Part shown: one piece after another, positions 6,773 through 15,693 of the stretch | How the letters are laid out: every line of letters starts with the position of its first letter | Position numbering within the stretch: position 1 is the stretch's first letter | Made by a program: the position numbers and the translations under genes | Source of the DNA: UBA3071 sp965369635 | GTDB taxonomy: Bacteria; Chloroflexota; Anaerolineae; UBA3071 | Assembly (NCBI GenBank): GCA_965369635.1 | Contig: CBDURC010000013.1 | Location: 1 to 27,278, forward strand | Direction of reading: 5' to 3' | DNA length: 27,278 nucleotides | The notes under the pieces: generated by a model | What the model was told of the DNA's origin: nothing | The model's database searches: none | What the model saw: the letters and a program-made list of their open reading frames with translations, nothing else

Positions 6773-8002
6773 TCATCCACCCATCGGCTCTTCCGCCAGA
6801 TCTATCGTCACTGTGAGTTGCTGGTCTCCCCGCCAGATGGCCAACTCGATCGTTTGCCCCACGCGCGTCTCCAGTTCCAGGTAAGCGAACAGGTCTTCCC
6901 ATGTGCGTAGCGGCTGGCCGTCAATGGCGGTGATGATGTCGCCGCCGATGTACACGCGGCGATTGCCCAGGATGACTTCCTCAGCCGCTCCCTGCAGTCC
7001 GGCCCTGACAGCCGGGCTGCCCCGGTAGAGTTGAGCAACTAACAGTCCCCGTTCCACTGGCAACTCCAGTGTTTCGGCCAGCGTGGGCGTGATGCTGTAG
7101 CCTAGCGCCCCCAGCCAGGGATGCTGGTAGCGGCCATGGGCGATCAGCTCCGGCACCACCCGCTTCGCCGTATCCACGGGGATGGCCAGGCCAATGCCCG
7201 CCGAGGTGCCCGTGGGTGAGAAGATGGCCGAGTTGATGCCAATGAGCTGCCCTTGCGAATCGAGCAGCGGCCCGCCGGAGTTGCCGCGATTGATCGCCGC
7301 GTCGGTCTGGATGACACGGCGCAGCACACGATCATTCTCTACCTCCAGCGTGCGGTTCAGCGCGCTGATCACCCCTGTGGTCAGAGTGCGCTCGAACTGT
7401 CCAAAGGGATTGCCGATGGCCATCGTCGTCTGGCCCACCTGCAGGTCTGCGGAGCTTCCCAGCGGTATGGGCTTCGCCCCCTCCGGCAAAGTGTCCACCA
7501 GCAGCACCGCCAGGTCGTTAGGCGGGTCCACGCCAACGATCTCGGCAGGCATCGCCACGTCCTCGCCGAAGCTCACCTCGATACTTCGGGCATCTTCGAT
7601 CACGTGGTAGTTGGTGATGATATGCCCATCGGAGTCCCACACGAAGCCGGAACCGCTTCCCTCTTCCGGATAGACACCCCAGAAGAAGCTCCTCCGGAGG
7701 ATCTTGGTGGTGATGTTGACCACTGCCGGGCTGGCTTGCTGGTAGACGGCAATCACGCGCTGCTCACCCACGTCGATGGCTGCCAGCATTTCCGGCAGCC
7801 CCGGTGTCGGCGTGGCCGTGACCACGATCACCACCGGCGTGGGTGTCGGCGCCGGCGTCGACGTAGCCATCCACTGGCTGAGCATCTCGGGCGCACACGC
7901 CGTGAGCATTAGAGCTAACAGGAAGATGGAAAGCGGGTAACAGACACGCAGAATGAAAGAGGGACTGCTTGTTCCCTTCTGGCTTTCTCTTCTCCTGTCC
8001 AT
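6773..8002 (-). CDS. HtrA/DegP-like serine protease, lipoprotein
   Basis: Envelope trypsin-like serine protease with a C-terminal PDZ domain that degrades misfolded exported proteins. The N-terminus has a basic region, a hydrophobic stretch and the lipobox LTAC (Cys36), so it is probably anchored to the outer face of the membrane. A Thr-Pro spacer follows. The catalytic triad is visible: His133 (HIITNYHV), Asp163 (NDLAVL) and Ser242 (GNSGGPLL). The PDZ domain covers about the last 110 residues. The start is set at the ATG preceded by AAAGGG; an ATG 7 codons upstream (8023) has a weaker site. It follows its paralog after about 33 nt and is probably in one operon with it and the zinc protease. 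Confidence 0.92.
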   Translation of the reverse strand: MDRRRESQKGTSSPSFILRVCYPLSIFLLALMLTACAPEMLSQWMATSTPAPTPTPVVIVVTATPTPGLPEMLAAIDVGEQRVIAVYQQASPAVVNITTKILRRSFFWGVYPEEGSGSGFVWDSDGHIITNYHVIEDARSIEVSFGEDVAMPAEIVGVDPPNDLAVLLVDTLPEGAKPIPLGSSADLQVGQTTMAIGNPFGQFERTLTTGVISALNRTLEVENDRVLRRVIQTDAAINRGNSGGPLLDSQGQLIGINSAIFSPTGTSAGIGLAIPVDTAKRVVPELIAHGRYQHPWLGALGYSITPTLAETLELPVERGLLVAQLYRGSPAVRAGLQGAAEEVILGNRRVYIGGDIITAIDGQPLRTWEDLFAYLELETRVGQTIELAIWRGDQQLTVTIDLAEEPMGG

Positions 8003-8035
8003 TCTACCCTTTCCGTCTTCCATGCTCGCTCAGCG

Positions 8036-9244
8036 TTACGGGCGGATGCCGAGCTTTACGGGGATGACCGACTCCTGGCCATCGCGCAGCACGACCAGAT
8101 CTACCACGTCTCCTGCTGAGGCGTTACGGAACAGGTATACCAGCAAATCATCAAAGTCCTTCACAGGCCGATCGCCGATAGCAATGATGAGATCGCCGCC
8201 AGCATGGAGCGGTTCAGCTCCCTCTGCCCCAGGCGAGGATTCCCCTATCTGTCGAGTGCCTTCCCGTATCCCGGCTTTGTCCGATGGCCCGCCGGGTACG
8301 ACGGCGGTGACATACGCCCCCCGCTGCTGCGGATCGAGCCCCAGTGTTTCCCATAGGCCGGGCGAGTAGTGCAACCCAGTGATGCCCAGGTAGGGATGAT
8401 CGTAGTGCCCCTCTTCGATCAGCGCGGGCACGACCCTGCGAACGATGTTCACAGGGATAGCGAATCCGATGCCTGCGTTAGCCCTGATGAAGGGGGAGCC
8501 TGTCTGAATCTGGGCATTGACGCCGATGACCCGCCCTTCTGCATCCAGCAGCGGCCCGCCAGAGTTGCCGGGATTGATAGCCGCGTCGGTTTGAAGGGCT
8601 TCAGGGATGAAGTAGTTGGTCAGTGCGGGGATGCTGCGCCCCTTGGCGCTGATGATGCCTTGAGTCAATGTGCCCTGCAAGGCAAAGGGATTGCCGATGG
8701 CAATAGCCCGATCGCCTACTTCTACCTCGTCCACATCGCCTAACTCCACCGGGCGCAGTTCGTGCGAATCGGCGTCAACTTTGAGCACGGCCAAGTCGCT
8801 ATCCGGGTCCTCGCCGATCACCTCTGCAGGAAGGCTCACGCCGTCGGCGAAAGTCACAAGCACTTCACGTGCCCCCTGTACCACGTGGGCATTGGTGACG
8901 ATGTGACCTTCGGTATCCCACACGAAGCCAGAACCTTGCCCCTGGTCAGTTGCGATGTTGGTCACCGAAGGGTTGACCCTCTTGTAGACGGCAATCAGGA
9001 TCTCCGTCTCCACATCGGTGCCGGGTTCGATGACGATGTCCCCCGCAGGCGGAGGGGGCTCGGTCGGGGATGATGTCTCGGCGGTCGGTGTGGCAACTAC
9101 TTCCACCACCCTGGTCACCAGACGCTCGATCTCCTGCACCTCCGGCGGTTGCAGGTTCGCTGCCAGAGGACAGATGCCGCACGCCATGATCATCAAGCTC
9201 ACTGCTAACAGAACGGATAGGATCACCATTCGTCGTTTGCGCAA
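8036..9244 (-). CDS. HtrA/DegP-like serine protease, lipoprotein (paralog)
   Basis: A second HtrA-family protease, 402 aa. The N-terminal signal has lipobox MIMAC (Cys22), followed by a Pro/Thr/Glu-rich spacer. The triad is His120 (HIVTNAHV), Asp150 (DSDLAVL) and Ser228 (NPGNSGGPLLD). A PDZ domain follows (YLGITGLHYS, LIIAIGDRPV). The start is a TTG: GGAGG lies 8 nt before it, whereas the next ATG, 5 codons on, would be more than 20 nt from that site. It differs from the downstream paralog in the loop after the signal and in PDZ sequence, so substrates may differ. It sits between the zinc protease (44-nt gap) and the other HtrA, suggesting one envelope quality-control transcript. Confidence 0.92.
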   Translation of the reverse strand: MRKRRMVILSVLLAVSLMIMACGICPLAANLQPPEVQEIERLVTRVVEVVATPTAETSSPTEPPPPAGDIVIEPGTDVETEILIAVYKRVNPSVTNIATDQGQGSGFVWDTEGHIVTNAHVVQGAREVLVTFADGVSLPAEVIGEDPDSDLAVLKVDADSHELRPVELGDVDEVEVGDRAIAIGNPFALQGTLTQGIISAKGRSIPALTNYFIPEALQTDAAINPGNSGGPLLDAEGRVIGVNAQIQTGSPFIRANAGIGFAIPVNIVRRVVPALIEEGHYDHPYLGITGLHYSPGLWETLGLDPQQRGAYVTAVVPGGPSDKAGIREGTRQIGESSPGAEGAEPLHAGGDLIIAIGDRPVKDFDDLLVYLFRNASAGDVVDLVVLRDGQESVIPVKLGIRP

Positions 9245-9288
9245 AGAACACCTCCATTTTTGGGCAGAATCGAGCGATCTACAGGTCC

Positions 9289-9984
9289 CTAGTCCCGCCG
9301 TCGGCCAAAACCGGTAAGCAGAAAGACGTAGTAAAGCAGTGTGCCCAGCGTCTGGGCCAGCGCCGCCACGTAGGTCAACGCCGCTGCATCAAGCACACTC
9401 TTGACTTCCTTCATCTCCGTCCCATCAGCCAACTGATACGTCTTGAGCAACTGCAAGCCTCGGCGGCTGGCGTCAAACTCCACGGGCAGCGTGATGAGGG
9501 CGAACACGGCCCCGGCAGCGAAGGCTAGCACGCCCAGCCAGGCCAGCCCTGTCATGTTCAACAGCATGCCGATTATGAAGAGGACAGGCCCTACCCAGGC
9601 GCTCACCTTCACGGCTGGCACCAGGCTGCTGCGCAGCTTGAGCGGCGCGTATCCTTGAGCATCCTGCTGGGCATGGCCGATCTCGTGAGCCACAATGGCC
9701 AGCGAGGCCACCGACGGTGTGCTGGCCACGGCCTGCGACAGCCGCAGAGTCTTGCTGCGCGGGTCGTAATGGTCCGTTAATTGGCCACGCACGCCTTCGA
9801 TTTGCACGTGGCCCAGGCCCGTCGCCGGCAGCAGCGTCTGTGCCGCCTGCAGGCCCGATATCCCGTGCAGGTTCGCCTTGCGCGTGTACTTGTTGTACGC
9901 TGAGCGCACCCTCATCTGCGCGTAGAAGGCCAGCAGCAGCGCCGGTAGGACGAAGATCAGATACATTGGGTCGAAGTAGAACAT
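9289..9984 (-). CDS. Membrane zinc metallopeptidase, YugP-type (Zn_peptidase_2)
   Basis: Integral-membrane neutral zinc protease of 231 aa, the usual family length. HEIGH at residues 100-104 supplies two zinc ligands and the catalytic Glu. The conserved VEFDASRRGL further on probably holds the third ligand. There is one N-terminal membrane segment (about residues 7-22), two central ones after the active site (about residues 120-160), and another near the C-terminus. The ATG was chosen because it precedes the family-typical start MFYFDP and has AGGAGGTG upstream; a longer frame starting at 10086 lacks both. The physiological substrate of the family is not well defined. First gene of a minus-strand block with two HtrA proteases, under a repeat-type promoter. 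Confidence 0.9.
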   Translation of the reverse strand: MFYFDPMYLIFVLPALLLAFYAQMRVRSAYNKYTRKANLHGISGLQAAQTLLPATGLGHVQIEGVRGQLTDHYDPRSKTLRLSQAVASTPSVASLAIVAHEIGHAQQDAQGYAPLKLRSSLVPAVKVSAWVGPVLFIIGMLLNMTGLAWLGVLAFAAGAVFALITLPVEFDASRRGLQLLKTYQLADGTEMKEVKSVLDAAALTYVAALAQTLGTLLYYVFLLTGFGRRRD

Positions 9985-10107
9985 TTTCTGCTCACACCTC
10001 CTTACTCTCCAAGCATTAGTGCGCCATTGTACCACATTCTGCGCTGGTATGCACAAAGGCAATACCCTCTGAATGGGATGCAACACAGCCTAGTGCGTTG
10101 CACCTTG

Positions 10108-10161
10108 ATTATGGCGCACATGTGTTAGTTTTCCGTTAGAATGGCATTAGCGTTTCGTTAG
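10108..10161 (-). promoter_or_regulatory. Four 11-bp direct repeats plus -10 box, zinc protease-HtrA operon
   Basis: GTTAG or ATTAG recurs on the plus strand at 10124, 10135, 10146 and 10157, exactly 11 bp apart. On the minus strand the units read CTAAC or CTAAT. Exactly 10 nt after the last unit lies CATAAT (10113-10108). This matches the hsp20 promoter in unit sequence, number, period and distance to the -10 box. A second -10-like box, TACAAT (10031-10026), is closer to the gene but has no good -35 partner. Confidence 0.65.
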
Positions 10162-10238
10162 ATTCGCTTCCTAACTATTCCTCTCTCGCCGTAACCAAAA
10201 AGTCAACTTGAGAATTTGCTGGCTGTGTGCTCTTCTCA

Positions 10239-10268
10239 TTGCCCGCCTGTGTTGAAGTGTGGTATAAT
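10239..10268 (+). promoter_or_regulatory. Sigma70-type promoter for dnaE
   Basis: TTGCCC (10239-10244) and a perfect TATAAT (10263-10268) are 18 nt apart. It is the only good promoter signal found upstream of dnaE and would give a leader of about 270 nt. Confidence 0.55.
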
Positions 10269-10544
10269 CAAGACCAATCGCAGTCGAACGGTGACTACTC
10301 TGCCACAAGGTGCGACGCACTTGATTCGCTCCACGTTCGACCGTTTGCTTGACCGAATCGCGCTTCAGAACAGCCTGATCTCACAACCGAGGTACGTTGC
10401 ACCTGAGCCAACGGCTGTTCACTCCCCAGCATGGCAGATGATTGTGGAGATCTGGTGGAGGCCAGGTTCGAGAATCGTAAAATGCTAGTTTACCCCGGTT
10501 ATTTGATGCCATTCCTACGGGAGTGAACACACACGAGAGGTAAG
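10269..10544 (+). other. Structured 5' leader of dnaE, no gene
   Basis: GTCGAACG (10283-10290) pairs with CGTTCGAC (10334-10341), and the stem can extend by a further TG/CA after one bulge. Within the loop, GTGC-GAC-GCAC forms an inner hairpin with flanking AA/TT. The remaining 200 nt show nothing clear. A T-arm-like GGTTCGA at about 10463 is not part of a tRNA. Confidence 0.4.
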
Positions 10545-13500
10545 ATGACCGAGCCTTTTGTTCACCTTCATGTGCATAGCGAGTACTCCCTGCTCGACGG
10601 CCTGGCCCGTATTCCTGATTTGGTTAGCCGCGCTGTGGAACTGGATATGCCTGCCCTGGCACTAACCGACCACGGCATGATGTATGGAGCCATCAAGTTC
10701 TACCAGGCCTGCAAAGGAGCAGGCATCAAGCCCATCATCGGCATGGAGTCATACCAGGCCCTGGGCTCCATGTATGATCGCGATCCACAACGGGACAAGC
10801 ATCGCTACCACATTCTGCTCCTGGCGCACAGTGACGCAGGTTATCAGAACCTGATGCGGATTGCTACGGCGGCACAACTGGAGGGCTTCTACTACAAGCC
10901 CCGCATTGACCGTGATTTCCTCGCTGCGCATGCCGAAGGGCTGGTCTGTTGCTCGGGTTGTGGCTCCTCCGAGATTCCCCGTCTCCTGCGCGATGGGCAG
11001 ATAGGGTTGGCCCGGGAACGGGTCGCCTGGTATCGTGATGTCTTTGGCCCCGGACGCTACTTCCTGGAACTGCAGGATCACGCCATAGAGTGGCTGCCGC
11101 AAGTGAACCGCCAACTGATCGAGTTGGCCAAGGAGTTTGACCTGGGGTTGGTCGCCACCAATGATGTGCACTATGTCCGTGCAGAGGACGCCAAGTACCA
11201 CGACGTGTTGCTCTGTGTGCAGACAAGCTCCCTGGTACGGCAGGCCGACCGCATGCGCATGAGTGACGCGAGTTACTACATGCGGACGCCGGAAGAGATG
11301 GCTGTCCTATTTGGCGATGTCGCAGGAGCGCTGAGCAATACCGTGCGCATCGCCGAAATGTGCGACGTTCATCTGGATTTCGAGAATTACCACCTGCCCC
11401 CCTTCACCGTGCCAGAGGGCTTCACTCCTGAGACGTATCTGCGCCACCTCTGCGAGCAAGGTCTGCGACGGCGGTACGGTGAGCGGGCTGATGATGAGGA
11501 GGTACGCGCCCGCCTGGAGCACGAACTGAACATCATCCATCAGATGGGATTCGACACCTACTTCCTGATCGTTTGGGATCTGTGTGAATACGCCGTCAAC
11601 AAGGGCATCTGGTGGAACGTGCGTGGCTCGGCAGCGGGCTCCATCGTTGCTTATAGCCTGGGCATCACCAACCTCGATCCTTTGCCCTACAATCTCATCT
11701 TCGAGCGGTTTCTTAACCCCGGACGGGTAAACATGCCGGACATTGACCTGGACTATCCGGATGACCGCCGCGACGAGATGATCAACTACACGCTCGAGAA
11801 GTACGGCCGCGAAAACGTAGCCCAGATCATCACCTTCGGTACCATGGGAGCCAGGGCGGCGATACGCGATGTGGGCCGGGCCCTGGACATCCCTCTGAAC
11901 GAGGTGGACCGTGTAGCCAAGATGATCCCGGCCGGCCCCAAGGTGAAGATCGAGGATGGTCTGGAGAAAGTGGATGATCTGCGCCAGTTGTACGAGGACG
12001 TGGACTACATTCGGGAGTTGATTGACACAGCGCAGAAGCTGGAGGGATTGGTCCGCCATGCCTCTACACACGCTGCTGGGGTGGTCATTTCCGACAAGCC
12101 TTTGGTGGCCTACGCGCCGCTTCACCGTCCGACCAAAGGTGGTGACAAGGCCAGTGCCGTCGTCCAGTACGATATGGAAGACCTGGATGCCATTGGCCTG
12201 CTGAAGTTGGACTTCCTCGGTCTGGCCACGCTGGCCGTCATGCGTCTGGCCTGTGATCTGATCAAGCAGCACCATGGACGTGAGCTCAATCTGGATAACA
12301 TCCCCTTTGAAGATCCCGAGGCGCTGCGATTGCTGGCCAGCGGTCACGTGGTTGGCCTGTTTCAGGTCGAGTCCTCGGGTATGAGGCGGGTGCTGACGAA
12401 CATGCAGCCCAGCCGGTTCGAGCACATCATCGCCACCATCTCTCTCTACCGGCCTGGCCCGATGGAGTACATTGATAGCTACATAGACCGCATGCATGGG
12501 CGGGAGGAAGTGGTCTACCGCGACCCTGTGCTGGAGCCCATCCTGTCCGAAACCTACGGAATCATGGTCTACCAGGAAGATGTGATTCGCATGGCGACGG
12601 ACCTGGCAGGCTACTCCGGGGCCGATGCAGACCTGATGCGGCGCGCCGTAGGAAAGAAGAAGAAAAAGGAACTCCTGGAACACCGCGACAGATTCGTGGC
12701 TGGCGCTGTGCAGCGCGGCGTCGCCCGGGAGGTCTCCAGTGCCATCTTCGATGACATCACCTACTTCGCTCGCTACGGCTTCAACAAAGCGCACGCAGCC
12801 GACTACGCGATGATCACCTGTCAGACAGCCTATCTCAAAGCCCACTACCCGGTGGAGTACATGGCCGCGCTGCTCACCGTGGAACGGCATAAGACAGACA
12901 AGCTGGCCGCATTCGTCGCCGAGTGCCGCCGGATGAACATCGAGGTATTGCCGCCGGACGTTAGCCGCAGCGACTCGGGCTTCACCATCGAACAGACTGT
13001 GGATGGCACACGGGCCATTCACTTCGGCCTGGGAGCGGTCAAGAACGTGGGTGAAGGGCCGGTGGAAGCGATCGTGGCTGCACGGAAGGAGGGACGCGAG
13101 TTCACTTCACTGGAGGATTTCTGCCAGCGTGTGGACTTGCGGCAGGTCAACCGTCGGGCTTTGGAGTGTTTGATCAAAGTGGGCGCCTTGGATGCTTTCG
13201 GCGGCCGCATCCAACTTCTGGGCGTCATGGACCGCATGATTGGCATCAGCGGTCAGACTCATCAGGCGCGGGAGCTTGGGCAGCTCTCGTTGTTTGATCT
13301 GGGCATTGCCGCGTCGGTCGAGCCGCTGCTGAATGGGGCTCCCCCGGCCACGGATGCTCCGAGCCGTGAGATGCTCAACTGGGAGAAGGACCTGGCAGGC
13401 ACCTACATCTCCGCTCACCCGCTGCAGCAAGTGGCTGTGAGCCTCAGCAACATAGTCACTCTCTATTCCGACGATCTCACTGAGGAGATGGTGGGCGAAA

Positions 13501-14165
13501 GGCATACCGTGGCCGGCATGGTCAGTCGGGTGCATCAGATCATCACTCGCACCAACAAGCCAATGGCCTTTGCCCAACTGGAAGACCTGCAGGGCACCAT
13601 AGACGTGGTCATCTTTCCCAGGGTTTGGCAACGTACGAAGGAGATGTGGGAAACGGACCGCATCCTCATCGTCACGGGGAAGGTGAACGACAGAAATCAG
13701 GAACTGTCCCTCACCTGCGATTCCGTGCAGACAGACGTGGCACAGCCGCGGCAGCCGGAGGAGTTGCCACAGCCAGCGTGGTCAGAGGTCGAAGAGGATG
13801 AATGGGTTCCTCCACCGCCGGAAGCCGGCACTCCGTCTCATCCAGAGGCAGAGGCCGCCCCGCCGCCTCGTCCGGAGCCAGAGGACACCAATCAGCAACT
13901 CGCTCCCTGCCAGATCGAGATCACCTTTCGTCGCTCGCCCAACCGCGAAGCAGATCTGCACTGCCTGAGCCAGGTCTACGATGCGCTTGGCCGCTATCGT
14001 GGACAGGATCGTTTCTTCCTGTACGTGGAGTCGGACGGCCACGTGTGGCAGATGAGTTTCCCCAACGACAGTACGCGGTACTGTGCTGAACTTGAAGAGG
14101 AACTGGTAGGGCTGCTGGGTGCGGGAACGGTGCAAGTAAAAGAGGCCGACGGGGTGGCTGCATGA
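10545..14165 (+). CDS. dnaE: DNA polymerase III alpha subunit
   Basis: Replicative DNA polymerase catalytic subunit, 1206 aa, a normal length for DnaE (the Gram-positive PolC is much longer). An N-terminal PHP domain begins with VHLHVHSEYS and contains ALTDHGMM. The palm carries the catalytic aspartates in MPDIDLDY (Asp399, 401, 403) and a further Asp556 in KLDFLGLATL. A helix-hairpin-helix region and a beta-clamp-binding region follow. An OB-fold lies at about residues 980-1065 (HTVAGMVSRV, LEDLQGTIDVVIFPRV). A Pro/Glu-rich linker of about 50 residues (about 1070-1120) then leads to a small C-terminal domain. The ATG is preceded by GAGAGGT. The next gene starts within its stop codon (ATGA), so the two are translationally coupled. 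Confidence 0.96.
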   Translation: MTEPFVHLHVHSEYSLLDGLARIPDLVSRAVELDMPALALTDHGMMYGAIKFYQACKGAGIKPIIGMESYQALGSMYDRDPQRDKHRYHILLLAHSDAGYQNLMRIATAAQLEGFYYKPRIDRDFLAAHAEGLVCCSGCGSSEIPRLLRDGQIGLARERVAWYRDVFGPGRYFLELQDHAIEWLPQVNRQLIELAKEFDLGLVATNDVHYVRAEDAKYHDVLLCVQTSSLVRQADRMRMSDASYYMRTPEEMAVLFGDVAGALSNTVRIAEMCDVHLDFENYHLPPFTVPEGFTPETYLRHLCEQGLRRRYGERADDEEVRARLEHELNIIHQMGFDTYFLIVWDLCEYAVNKGIWWNVRGSAAGSIVAYSLGITNLDPLPYNLIFERFLNPGRVNMPDIDLDYPDDRRDEMINYTLEKYGRENVAQIITFGTMGARAAIRDVGRALDIPLNEVDRVAKMIPAGPKVKIEDGLEKVDDLRQLYEDVDYIRELIDTAQKLEGLVRHASTHAAGVVISDKPLVAYAPLHRPTKGGDKASAVVQYDMEDLDAIGLLKLDFLGLATLAVMRLACDLIKQHHGRELNLDNIPFEDPEALRLLASGHVVGLFQVESSGMRRVLTNMQPSRFEHIIATISLYRPGPMEYIDSYIDRMHGREEVVYRDPVLEPILSETYGIMVYQEDVIRMATDLAGYSGADADLMRRAVGKKKKKELLEHRDRFVAGAVQRGVAREVSSAIFDDITYFARYGFNKAHAADYAMITCQTAYLKAHYPVEYMAALLTVERHKTDKLAAFVAECRRMNIEVLPPDVSRSDSGFTIEQTVDGTRAIHFGLGAVKNVGEGPVEAIVAARKEGREFTSLEDFCQRVDLRQVNRRALECLIKVGALDAFGGRIQLLGVMDRMIGISGQTHQARELGQLSLFDLGIAASVEPLLNGAPPATDAPSREMLNWEKDLAGTYISAHPLQQVAVSLSNIVTLYSDDLTEEMVGERHTVAGMVSRVHQIITRTNKPMAFAQLEDLQGTIDVVIFPRVWQRTKEMWETDRILIVTGKVNDRNQELSLTCDSVQTDVAQPRQPEELPQPAWSEVEEDEWVPPPPEAGTPSHPEAEAAPPPRPEPEDTNQQLAPCQIEITFRRSPNREADLHCLSQVYDALGRYRGQDRFFLYVESDGHVWQMSFPNDSTRYCAELEEELVGLLGAGTVQVKEADGVAA

Positions 14166-14665
14166 GGCTAGTTGACAAAGTGCAACTTGTCCTACGCGAC
14201 GGTGGTCTGGACATCGCTGTCGTGGAATTGGAGGAGAGCACGGCCACAGCGCCGCAAGCGGCCGCTGCGGTCGGCGCGCCGCTGGGCAGCATCGTTAAGT
14301 CACTCATCTTCGTCGCTGGGGGCGAACCGCTGCTGGTGCTAGTGGCTGGCGACCGGATGGCGGATGGCAAGCGCATCGCCAAGCTCTTGGGAATCAGCAA
14401 GAAGAAGGTGCGCATTGCCCGGGCACACGAAGTGGAAGCGGTGGCGGGCTGTAGTCCTGGCGGTGTGCCACCGGTAGCCCACACTCAGCCGCTGCGTACG
14501 CTCATTGACCACAGTCTCTCACGCTTCGCGACTGTCTGGGCAGCGGCAGGCGCGCCCAACGCTCTCTTCCCCATTGCCTACACCGATCTACTAGCGCTCA
14601 CTGCTGGCGAGGTCGTGGAGATCACCAAGCAGACCCAACAGCAGAGCTCGCAGGCCCAGGATTGA
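14162..14665 (+). CDS. YbaK/ProX-type aminoacyl-tRNA deacylase
   Basis: Trans-editing domain protein of 167 aa that hydrolyses mischarged tRNA, typically Cys-tRNA(Pro) or Ala-tRNA(Pro). The conserved lysine is Lys46 (GSIVKSLIF). The second family signature is CSPGGVPPV, and LALTAGEVVEI near the end is typical. It is full length and overlaps the dnaE stop by the ATGA arrangement. The exact amino acid specificity (YbaK, ProXp-ala or another subclass) cannot be decided from the sequence alone. Its link with dnaE is probably only transcriptional. Confidence 0.88.
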   Translation: MRLVDKVQLVLRDGGLDIAVVELEESTATAPQAAAAVGAPLGSIVKSLIFVAGGEPLLVLVAGDRMADGKRIAKLLGISKKKVRIARAHEVEAVAGCSPGGVPPVAHTQPLRTLIDHSLSRFATVWAAAGAPNALFPIAYTDLLALTAGEVVEITKQTQQQSSQAQD

Positions 14666-14690
14666 CAGCCTGCCACAGCTTTGCTACAAT
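14662..14690 (+). promoter_or_regulatory. Sigma70-type promoter for pfkA
   Basis: A consensus TTGACA (14662-14667) and TACAAT (14685-14690) are 17 nt apart. The -35 box overlaps the stop codon of the upstream gene. Transcription should begin near 14697, leaving a 5' leader of about 25 nt. This argues that pfkA is expressed separately from dnaE. Confidence 0.8.
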
Positions 14691-14721
14691 GCGGCCAAAT
14701 TAAGTGTCGGGAGGCAACATC

Positions 14722-15693
14722 ATGAAAAGCATCGGCGTGCTGTGTAGCGGAGGCGATGGCCCTGGTTTCAATCCTTGCATTCGTGCCGTGGTGCGTACTG
14801 CCATTAACCTGGGCCTGCGGGCGGTGGGTATTGAGCGCGGTTACGAAGGCCTGATTGACTGCCGCATGCGCGAGATGGATGCCCGCTCGGTGGGAGGCAT
14901 CATCGGCCGCGGGGGCACCATCCTGGGGACCGCTCGTTCCGAGGAATTCAGGACGGTGAAGGGCCGCATGCGGGCGCTGCGCAACCTCAACTGTGAGAGG
15001 GTGGAAGGGTTGGTGGTCATCGGGGGCGATGGTTCCTTCCGCGGCGCCCTCAAGCTCCACGAGATGGGTTTTCCGACCGTCGGCGTGCCCGGCACCATTG
15101 ACAACAACATTCCCTATACTGATATGAGCATTGGCGTAGACACGGCGCTGAACACGGTGCTGGAGAGCGTTGATCGCATCAAGGATACGGCTTCCTCTCA
15201 CCGGCGCGCCTTCCTGATCGAAGTGATGGGGCGAGACTGCGGCTACCTGGCGCTGATGGGAGGCATTGCCGGTGGCGCGGAGATGGTGCTGATACCGGAG
15301 GTGGATACCACGCTCGCGGAAGTGGCTGCGCACCTGGAGGATGCCTACATCCGCGGCAAGGCACACTGCATCATCGTTGTCGCCGAGGGGTACAAACCGG
15401 GCACCCAAGCGATCGTCGAGTACTTGCAGGCGCGCCAGGACGAACTCGGCTTCGGAGTGCGGGTGACGGTCTTGGGTCACGTGCAGCGGGGCGGTTCGCC
15501 CACCGCCTTCGACCGCCTATTGGCCACTCGTTTGGGATGCGCGGCAGTGCACGAACTTCACGAGGGAAACGGTGGGGTGATAGTTGGCTTGGTTGGCAAC
15601 GAGATCACCGTTACCCCGTTGGAGAAAGTAGTCGGCGAGAAGAAGATCTTGGACCTCTCGTTCTATGAGATGGCCAAGGTTCTAGAGAAGTAG
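14722..15693 (+). CDS. pfkA: 6-phosphofructokinase
   Basis: Glycolytic enzyme converting fructose 6-phosphate to fructose 1,6-bisphosphate, 323 aa. The nucleotide-binding GGDGS has Gly where PPi-dependent enzymes have Asp (GGDD), and the catalytic stretch reads PGTIDN where PPi enzymes usually have PKTIDN, so ATP is the expected phosphate donor. The next residue is Asn (TIDNN) where E. coli PfkA has Asp (TIDND). The substrate-binding MGRDCGYLAL and the C-terminal LGHVQRGG are present. The ATG was chosen because GGGAGG lies 7 nt upstream; an in-frame GTG at 14704 would place that site inside the gene. The gene is monocistronic, with its own promoter and a strong terminator. Confidence 0.93.
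   Translation: MKSIGVLCSGGDGPGFNPCIRAVVRTAINLGLRAVGIERGYEGLIDCRMREMDARSVGGIIGRGGTILGTARSEEFRTVKGRMRALRNLNCERVEGLVVIGGDGSFRGALKLHEMGFPTVGVPGTIDNNIPYTDMSIGVDTALNTVLESVDRIKDTASSHRRAFLIEVMGRDCGYLALMGGIAGGAEMVLIPEVDTTLAEVAAHLEDAYIRGKAHCIIVVAEGYKPGTQAIVEYLQARQDELGFGVRVTVLGHVQRGGSPTAFDRLLATRLGCAAVHELHEGNGGVIVGLVGNEITVTPLEKVVGEKKILDLSFYEMAKVLEK

Noticed and set aside
10455..10490. tRNA-like T-arm GGTTCGA
   Set aside because: The flanks do not form an acceptor or T stem and no D or anticodon arm precedes it.
11307..13022. Open frame of 571 codons antisense to dnaE
   Set aside because: It is a codon-bias shadow of dnaE, rich in His, Val and Gln, with no recognisable domain.
14722..15693. PPi-dependent phosphofructokinase
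   Set aside because: The GGDGS and PGTIDN motifs indicate an ATP-type enzyme rather than the GGDD and PKTIDN of PPi enzymes.
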